The translations under genes and the position numbers were made by a program. Source: Clostridia bacterium (lineage in GTDB: Bacteria; Bacillota_A; Clostridia; Christensenellales; Aristaeellaceae). From it: DNA of 13,280 nucleotides. A model generated the notes under the pieces. That model had not been told where the DNA came from, searched no databases, and saw only the letters and a program-made list of their open reading frames with translations. Location: contig JAFXMP010000104.1 of NCBI GenBank assembly GCA_017530275.1, positions 1-13,280 on the forward strand, in the 5' to 3' direction. Numbering within the stretch: the stretch's first letter is position 1; every line of letters begins with the position of its first letter. This document shows positions 8,467 to 13,280 of the stretch, in pieces.

Positions 8467-8487
8467 ATGCCTACATTCGAGAGGCAT
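8467..8487. repeat. Small inverted repeat upstream of the guaB promoter
   Basis: ATGCCT (8467-8472) and AGGCAT (8482-8487) form a 6-bp inverted repeat with a 9-nt spacer, about 27 bp upstream of the guaB -35 box. It lies in the 213-bp gap between guaB and the cell-wall protein gene, which otherwise holds only the guaB promoter and a terminator. It could be a regulator site, but a 6-bp repeat may occur by chance. Confidence 0.3.
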
Positions 8488-8540
8488 TCTTCTGATCACC
8501 TACACCTTGCGGATATATGGAAAGATAAGCGTAAAAAAAC

Positions 8541-8573
8541 GCGGAAACTGGCTCCCGCAAAAGCCGTTTCCGC
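8541..8573 (-). terminator. Intrinsic terminator of the SH3b/PG-binding protein gene
   Basis: On the plus strand GCGGAAAC (8541-8548) pairs with GTTTCCGC (8566-8573). After a bulged T, GGCT (8550-8553) pairs with AGCC (8562-8565) around an 8-nt loop. On the minus strand the stem is followed by G and seven T residues (8539-8533). It lies 17 bp after the stop codon. Confidence 0.92.
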
Positions 8574-8590
8574 ACAGCGATATTCGCGAA

Positions 8591-10882
8591 TCAATCTACT
8601 GTCTCTCCCGTCAGCGCTTTCCAGGCGCTGCGAAGCGTGATCTGATTGTTGACGCCGTAATTGGGATCATTTTTCTTCGCTTCCTCCATGTCCCGCAGGA
8701 AATGGACGCACAGGTGGCCGCCGAAGCCGTTGTTGGTGATGGAGCCGTACAGATGGGGCCGGTTGTGCATGGTGGCCAGGGTCCACTGGCCGGAGGGCAG
8801 CAGCACATACACCGGATGAATGGTCCAAGAGGTGCTGACAAAGGACCGGTTCATGATCTGCGTATCCCGCCAGGAAGCGGGCTGGCTGTCCGCGTGGCGG
8901 CCCAGGGAATAGAAAACCAGCTTCCAGCTCAGGTTGGTGTTGGGGTCCAGCACGGTAAAGGTCTGCCCCTCTTTTACATAAGGCTTGATCTCCTTCTGCC
9001 AGTGCAGCAGCTTTAGCTGGCTCAGGCTGGGGCTTGCCATCCAGCCCTCATTGGCCGGAAGCTCCGAAACCGGTGTGGAATACGGCTTTCCCTGGCCCCC
9101 ATGGATCACCTGCCGGGTCAGGGCGTCCGCGATACCGCTGATCACCAGCCCGTTCCGCTGCTGGAACGCCACCACGGCGTTGTGGGTGGCCGTATCGTAA
9201 GTGCCGTTGACTGTTACGGGATAGCCCAGCGCTTTCAGGTCGGTCTGCACCTGCCTGACCCCATCGCCGCTTTGATCGATCCGCAGGGTGGCGTAAGTCA
9301 GCGGCTGCGCACCGGCGCGGCGGGCGTTTTCGCTTTTCAGCACCGCAAAGGTCTGTGCTCCGGCCAGGCCGTCGGCATCCAATCCGTTCTGCGTCTGAAA
9401 AGCTTTCACAGCGCTGAACGTGGCGTCGTCGTATATGTTAGTAATTTGCAATGCGTATCCCAATTCATCCAGCCGGTGCTGCACCCAGGTCACATCCTCG
9501 CCGGTCATGCCCTTTTTCAGCGTGCGCTTATATACGGACGGGTCCTCTTCTTCCGCTTCTCCATCTTTTGCCGGTGCGGCATTCAGCAGGGTGATATATT
9601 TGCTCATGATGTACCCAAAGGTACCGTTATAAGTAACCGCGGTCCATTCAGGTCCCCGGGCATGGATGGTGACGATGCCCGCGTTAGGCACGGACAAAAG
9701 CACTTTGGCGCTGGAGGAGGCCTGGGCGCGCAGGTTCACGGTGCCGCCGGAGGTAGTGACCATACCGGTGCCCACGGAAACATTGGGCGAGATGGGCGTT
9801 GCTGTAGGCGCGGGCGTGGATGTGGGCGCGGGCGTTGGATCGGATGAAAAACGGAGGTAGGCGGTCATCACATAGCCCGCCGTACCCTGATAGCTTGCTG
9901 AGCACCAGGTACTGCCCCGCGCATGCACCGTGACCGCTGCCCCGTTAGGAATGGTAAGGATCACTTTGGCGTTGCTCCTGGCGTATTCCCGCAGGTTAAG
10001 GGAGCCGCCTGTGGTCGCGACATACGCTGTTTCTCCGTTCTGAACCGTCGGCTGAACGATGGGGGCTGCAGTCGGCGCAGCGGTTGGGGCCGCTGTGGGA
10101 GCAGGCGTGCCAAAGGACAGATATTGGCTCATCACATAGCCGCTTTGCCCGTTATAGGATACGGCAGACCAGGTATCTCCCTTTGCGCTGACCGTGACCC
10201 ACGCGCCATAAGGGATCTGGGCGATCGCCTTTCCCCCGCTGTTTGCTGTTTTTCGCAAATTCAGCGAGCCGCCGGGGGTGACCACCAGCGCCTGATACGT
10301 CTGCGCTGTCGGGGCAGGGGTAATCACAGGCGTGGCTGTTTGCACAGCTGTACTGTCAAAGGAAAGATAATCGACCATCACATAACCGGCAATCCCTTCG
10401 TATGCAACGAAAGCCCAGTTGCTGTCCTGGTCATATACGATCACTTTCTCCCCGTTGGGGATCGTTGTGATCACCTTCGCGCCGGAAGACGCGTACTGGC
10501 GCAGGTTCAGCGACGTGCCGCCCGTTTTGACGGTGGCTGCTCCTTTTGTATTATTCTTTGGCGGAGGCGTTGTGGGAAGAGGGGTGGCGTTGCTGCCCGG
10601 ATTGGATGCCAGCGTGTACAGCAGAGTCAGGGTCTGATCTCCGGCGATGCCATCTACTTTCAATCCATACTGACGCTGGAAAGATTTCACGGTTGAAACG
10701 GTGGCGGTCCCGTACTTTCCATCCGCTGTAATGGTATAGCCTAAGGATTGCAGCGCCTTTTGCATTGTCAACACGTCATCGCCAGCCGACCCTTTTTCCA
10801 ATTTGGTGTATGCCAGCGCCTGAATAGGAAGAATGATCAGGGCCATCATAAGCGCCGCCGCTTTGATCCATTCGCGCTTCAA
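8591..10882 (-). CDS. Secreted modular cell-wall protein: three PG_binding_1 and four SH3b domains plus novel C-terminal module
   Basis: The 763-residue protein starts with a signal peptide (residues 1-24: K2, R3, K7, a hydrophobic core, then AxA at 22-24). Next come PG_binding_1 at about 28-91 (GDDVLTMQKALQSLGY), SH3b domains at about 116-175, 198-257, 287-345 and 374-432 (each with LNLR or VNLR and GYVM or GYIM), and two more PG_binding_1 domains at 451-516 and 532-593. Ala/Pro/Thr linkers lie between, including PTAAPTAAPTAAP near 262-274. The C-terminal module (about 615-763) is unassigned: it has GRHADSQP, MHNRPHLYGS and GGHLCVHFLRDMEE, with H706, H710, H723, C725 and H727. Only two Cys exist (C327, C725). 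It has no anchor motif, so it is probably secreted and held on peptidoglycan by its repeats. The start is TTG 10882, 10 nt after GGAGG (10893-10897); no ATG is better placed. It could be a wall hydrolase, an L,D-transpeptidase relative or a structural protein. Confidence 0.88.
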   Translation of the reverse strand: MKREWIKAAALMMALIILPIQALAYTKLEKGSAGDDVLTMQKALQSLGYTITADGKYGTATVSTVKSFQRQYGLKVDGIAGDQTLTLLYTLASNPGSNATPLPTTPPPKNNTKGAATVKTGGTSLNLRQYASSGAKVITTIPNGEKVIVYDQDSNWAFVAYEGIAGYVMVDYLSFDSTAVQTATPVITPAPTAQTYQALVVTPGGSLNLRKTANSGGKAIAQIPYGAWVTVSAKGDTWSAVSYNGQSGYVMSQYLSFGTPAPTAAPTAAPTAAPIVQPTVQNGETAYVATTGGSLNLREYARSNAKVILTIPNGAAVTVHARGSTWCSASYQGTAGYVMTAYLRFSSDPTPAPTSTPAPTATPISPNVSVGTGMVTTSGGTVNLRAQASSSAKVLLSVPNAGIVTIHARGPEWTAVTYNGTFGYIMSKYITLLNAAPAKDGEAEEEDPSVYKRTLKKGMTGEDVTWVQHRLDELGYALQITNIYDDATFSAVKAFQTQNGLDADGLAGAQTFAVLKSENARRAGAQPLTYATLRIDQSGDGVRQVQTDLKALGYPVTVNGTYDTATHNAVVAFQQRNGLVISGIADALTRQVIHGGQGKPYSTPVSELPANEGWMASPSLSQLKLLHWQKEIKPYVKEGQTFTVLDPNTNLSWKLVFYSLGRHADSQPASWRDTQIMNRSFVSTSWTIHPVYVLLPSGQWTLATMHNRPHLYGSITNNGFGGHLCVHFLRDMEEAKKNDPNYGVNNQITLRSAWKALTGETVD

Positions 10883-10925
10883 ACGTACTTCGCCTCCCCC
10901 GGCTGTGCTTCACTCCGCTTTCGTG

Positions 10926-10958
10926 TTCGTTTATAGAACGAAGCAGAGCCGGTTTTTC
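10926..10958 (-). promoter_or_regulatory. Possible promoter with overlapping inverted repeat, cell-wall protein gene
   Basis: On the minus strand TATAAA (10935-10930) is a plausible -10 box, with only a weak -35 about 17-18 bp upstream (GAAAAA or TGAAAA, 10959-10953). An inverted repeat TTCGTT (10926-10931) and AACGAA (10937-10942) with 5-bp spacing covers the -10 and could be an operator. The TTG start codon is about 45 bp downstream. Confidence 0.4.
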
Positions 10959-10980
10959 ATCCAGGGTGGAAAAAGAAAAG

Positions 10981-11026
10981 AAAGCCGCGAAACAGGTTTG
11001 GCTGAAACCACAGTTTTCACGGCTTT
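10981..11026 (-). terminator. Terminator after tlyA
   Basis: AAAGCCG (10981-10987) pairs with CGGCTTT (11020-11026). After one mismatch, GAAA (10989-10992) pairs with TTTC (11015-11018), and an inner GGTTT/AAACC hairpin (10995-10999 with 11005-11009) caps the structure. On the minus strand a pyrimidine tract CTTTTCTTTTTCC follows (10980-10968). It lies 38 bp after the tlyA stop and closes the dxs-tlyA transcript. The rest of the 182-bp gap holds the next gene's promoter. Confidence 0.8.
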
Positions 11027-11064
11027 CCAAAGATTTATTTGCACAAATTTCAAGTGATGAAAGG

Positions 11065-11862
11065 TTACCGCAGTTCCGCGTGGGCGGAGCGCACCAGGGC
11101 GGAAATCTGTTCCGCGTCGGGAGCGCTTCCTTCCCCGGGGCGGATATCCGCTAAGAATTCGATGTTCCCTGCCGGGCCTTTGATAGGCGAAAAGGTGAGG
11201 GCTTCCACATGCCAGCCGAAGGACGGGGCGAAAACACAGATTTCCTCCAGCACCCGTTCGTGGATCTCCTTTTCCCGCACGACGCCATTTTTGCCCACCT
11301 GTCCCTTTCCGGCCTCGAACTGGGGCTTGATGAGGGTGAGGAACCGGCCATTTTCTCCCATGACGGCGGCGGCAACCGGCAGGATCAGCCGGATGGAAAT
11401 AAAGGAAACGTCCATGACCGTCAGGTTGGGCTTGAGTGGAAACTGGTCCGCTGTCAAAGTCCGGGCATTGGTGCGTTCCATCACGGTGACCCGTTCGTCA
11501 TTCCGCAGCCGCCAGTCCAATTGGCCGTAGCCTACGTCGATGGCGTACACGTGGCGGGCCCCATGGCGCAGCAGCACGTCGGTAAATCCGCCCGTGGCAG
11601 CCCCGATATCCATGGCCACAGAACCGGAAACATCCGCCCCGAAAGCGGTAATGGCCTTTTCCAGTTTATGGCCGCCGCGGCTGGCAAACTGGTTCTGTTC
11701 GCCGCGCACCAGGAGCGGCGTGTCCTCTTCCACCTGCTCTGACGCCTTGAGCACCTTTTTTTCTCCTATGTATACCTGACCTGCCATGATCAGCGCCTGG
11801 GCTTTTTCCCGGCTTTCCGCCATGCCGCGGGTCACCAGCCATACGTCAGCCCGCTGCTTCAT
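11065..11862 (-). CDS. tlyA: TlyA-family rRNA (cytidine-2'-O)-methyltransferase
   Basis: The 265-residue product has an N-terminal S4 RNA-binding domain (about 1-60: RADVWLVTRGMAESREKAQ and MAGQVYIGEKKV) and an FtsJ-type Rossmann methyltransferase domain. The SAM motif is AMDIGAATGGF (83-93). The catalytic K-D-K-E set is K66 (SRGGHKLEKA), D151 (VMDVSFIS), K179 (LIKPQFEAG) and E235 (GNIEFLAD), each offset by three from the K69/D154/K182/E238 reported for Mycobacterium TlyA. TlyA enzymes methylate 16S and/or 23S rRNA and determine capreomycin susceptibility; many Firmicute homologues (YqxC/YqfC-like names) are untested, so target sites here are inferred. The start is ATG 11862, overlapping the dxs stop as ATGA; an upstream open extension to 12012 lies inside dxs and is rejected. 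It is co-transcribed with dxs and ends at a terminator. Confidence 0.95.
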   Translation of the reverse strand: MKQRADVWLVTRGMAESREKAQALIMAGQVYIGEKKVLKASEQVEEDTPLLVRGEQNQFASRGGHKLEKAITAFGADVSGSVAMDIGAATGGFTDVLLRHGARHVYAIDVGYGQLDWRLRNDERVTVMERTNARTLTADQFPLKPNLTVMDVSFISIRLILPVAAAVMGENGRFLTLIKPQFEAGKGQVGKNGVVREKEIHERVLEEICVFAPSFGWHVEALTFSPIKGPAGNIEFLADIRPGEGSAPDAEQISALVRSAHAELR

Positions 11863-13280
11863 CCCTTCACCGCCTTTTCCACCTTCGCCGCGATGCTGTA
11901 AGCATCGAGCCCATAGCGTTTCAGCAGCGCTTTCCGGCTGCCATGGGGAATGAAGGCGTCCGGCAGGGCGATCATGGAAGCGGGACCTGAAACATGTTTT
12001 TCCGCGCACCATGCGGCAACAGCGTGCCCGAAGCCGCCGGACAGGGCGTGTTCTTCCACCGTGATCATGGTCGTGCCCGTTTGAGTCAGTTCTTTCAGCA
12101 TCGCGTCATCCAAAGGCCGCAGGGTGGAAGCGTTGATCACTGCCGCATGCATGCCGTTCTTTTCAAGCAGCGCGGCAGCAGCGAGGCATTCTTCCAGGAT
12201 AGAGGACGCCGCCAACAGGCACGCGCCGTTCCCCTGCCGCAGCGTTTCCCATTTCCCGGGGATAAAACGCTTATAGGCCGGAGCCTTCATTTCCGGCATG
12301 CTTCTTGGATAGCGGATGGCGACAGGGCCTTCCTGGGTCAAAGCCCAGCGGATCATCCCCTGCATTTCCGCTTCACAACGGGGACACAGAACGGTCATAT
12401 GGGGCAGCGTGCGCAGCATCGAAATACCGAAAACACCGTGGTGCGTGGCCCCGTCCTCGCCGCCAAGGCCCGCCCGGTCCATCAGAAAGCACACCGGCAA
12501 ACCTTGCAGACAGACGTCCTCCATGATCTGGTCATACGCGCGCTGGATAAATGTTTCATAAATCGCCACAAAAGGCCGCATGCCTGCCGCCGCCATACCC
12601 GCCGCCATAGTCACTGCGTGCTCCTCCGCAATGCCGACATCGTAAAGCCTTGTAAAATACCGGTTCGCAAAGCCCCCAAATCCGGTACTGTCGGTCATAG
12701 CTGCAGTAACGACGCAGATTCGCTGATCCTTTTCCGCCAGGTCCGTAATGAACGCTCCGGCGCGCTTTCCCATGGACGGGCCTTCCGTGCCGCGGTTTTT
12801 GCCGTTTTCCAGTTCAAAGGGCGCTACGCCGTGATACTTTTCCGGTTTTTCCTCCGCCTGCGTAAAACCCCTGCCCTTTTTGGTTACCACATGCACCAGC
12901 ACAGGCTTATCGATTTCCAGGCAGCGGCGGAACACACGCTCCATCCCTACAATATCGTGGCCGTCGATGGGACCTAAATACTGAAAACCCAGAGAAGTGA
13001 AAAAACGATCCTTGACAAGCACGTTGCGAAGCCCGTCCTTGACCCGCTGAAACACATCGTGCAGGCGCGGCCCGGCCAAAGGAATATGCCGCAGCGCTTC
13101 AGATACCTTCTTTTTCGCGCCAAGCCACCCGCGGCTGACGCGCAGCCGGGTGAGCTGACGGGACAGCGCCCCCACATTGCGGGAAATGGACATGCCGTTA
13201 TCATTGAGCACCACCATCATGGGGATCTGGCTGCTGCCAGCGTCGTTGAGCGCTTCATAGCACATACCGCCGGTCATGGC
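11859..13280 (-). CDS. dxs: 1-deoxy-D-xylulose-5-phosphate synthase, C-terminal three quarters (5' end outside window)
   Basis: The frame is open to the right edge; the ATG at 13277 is the internal Met of the thiamine-diphosphate motif GDGAMTGG, not the start. About 473 residues are visible of a usual 620-640. DXS condenses pyruvate and glyceraldehyde 3-phosphate, the first step of the MEP isoprenoid pathway and a source for thiamine and pyridoxal, in the cytoplasm. Landmarks are NDNGMSIS (Mg/ThDP binding), GPIDGHD, VHVVTKKGRGF, the catalytic Glu region GIAEEHAVTMAAGMA, DRAGLGGEDGATHHGVF, IRYPRS, and the C-terminal VEEHALSGGFGHAVA of the transketolase C domain. This order fits DXS rather than transketolase. 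The stop TGA (11861-11859) overlaps the tlyA ATG. In B. subtilis dxs is likewise followed by a tlyA-like gene, then ahrC and recN; here the transcript ends after tlyA. Confidence 0.97.
   Translation of the reverse strand, partial: AMTGGMCYEALNDAGSSQIPMMVVLNDNGMSISRNVGALSRQLTRLRVSRGWLGAKKKVSEALRHIPLAGPRLHDVFQRVKDGLRNVLVKDRFFTSLGFQYLGPIDGHDIVGMERVFRRCLEIDKPVLVHVVTKKGRGFTQAEEKPEKYHGVAPFELENGKNRGTEGPSMGKRAGAFITDLAEKDQRICVVTAAMTDSTGFGGFANRYFTRLYDVGIAEEHAVTMAAGMAAAGMRPFVAIYETFIQRAYDQIMEDVCLQGLPVCFLMDRAGLGGEDGATHHGVFGISMLRTLPHMTVLCPRCEAEMQGMIRWALTQEGPVAIRYPRSMPEMKAPAYKRFIPGKWETLRQGNGACLLAASSILEECLAAAALLEKNGMHAAVINASTLRPLDDAMLKELTQTGTTMITVEEHALSGGFGHAVAAWCAEKHVSGPASMIALPDAFIPHGSRKALLKRYGLDAYSIAAKVEKAVKG

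Noticed and set aside
9800..10600. CRISPR-like or tandem DNA repeat within the cell-wall gene
   Set aside because: The repetition is protein-level SH3b domains and Ala/Pro/Thr linkers with diverged codons, not short identical DNA repeats with spacers.
9101..10696. Long plus-strand open frames (9101-9847 and 9923-10696) opposite the cell-wall protein gene
   Set aside because: They are antisense to a clearly coding gene with repeated domains; the translations are Gly/Arg/His-rich without recognisable motifs or good ribosome binding sites.
11994..12977. Plus-strand open frame of 327 codons opposite dxs
   Set aside because: It is a GC-rich shadow of an unmistakable DXS coding sequence and has no motifs.

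Overview
The window looks like a chromosomal segment of a GC-rich, anaerobic, low-oxygen-lifestyle Clostridia-type Firmicute, probably from a plant-fibre-degrading gut or rumen community. Pointers are strong GGAGG-type ribosome binding sites, SigA-type promoters, the dxs-tlyA gene pair, a secreted protein built from SH3b and PG_binding_1 modules with Ala/Pro/Thr linkers, and a GH67 alpha-glucuronidase. The assignment below class level is a guess; no rRNA or other marker that would settle it is present.

Layout. 1-3166 (+): the 3' end of a GH67 alpha-glucuronidase gene, a PPP-like metallophosphoesterase with an unassigned C-terminal extension, and argH, whose ribosome binding site lies inside the phosphoesterase gene. 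A bidirectional terminator (3215-3235) separates argH from a convergent TIM-barrel sugar isomerase/epimerase gene (3244-4068, -). Back-to-back promoters (4120-4191) drive that gene and, divergently, two tandem paralogous EstA-type esterases (4223-5792, +). A 22-bp perfect inverted repeat that looks like a dispersed intergenic element (5820-5912) lies between the second esterase and a convergent HSL-family hydrolase (5947-6846, -).

6917-13280 is entirely on the minus strand: guaB with a near-consensus promoter (8411-8440) and a terminator (6875-6897); a 763-residue secreted modular cell-wall protein with its own terminator and a possible operator-overlapped promoter; then tlyA and the 3' part of dxs, joined by an ATGA stop/start overlap.

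How the genes fit together. The alpha-glucuronidase, the isomerase and the three non-secreted ester hydrolases are compatible with intracellular trimming of imported xylan oligosaccharides (glucuronyl and acyl side chains). Only the first assignment is secure, and the link to the esterases is inference. argH (arginine), guaB (GMP), dxs (isoprenoid precursors) and tlyA (rRNA methylation) are housekeeping. I saw no tRNA or rRNA gene, CRISPR array, transposase gene, phage gene or defence system. The least explained material is the C-terminal module of the cell-wall protein, which has a His/Cys pattern faintly like an L,D-transpeptidase, together with the phosphoesterase extension and the inverted-repeat element.
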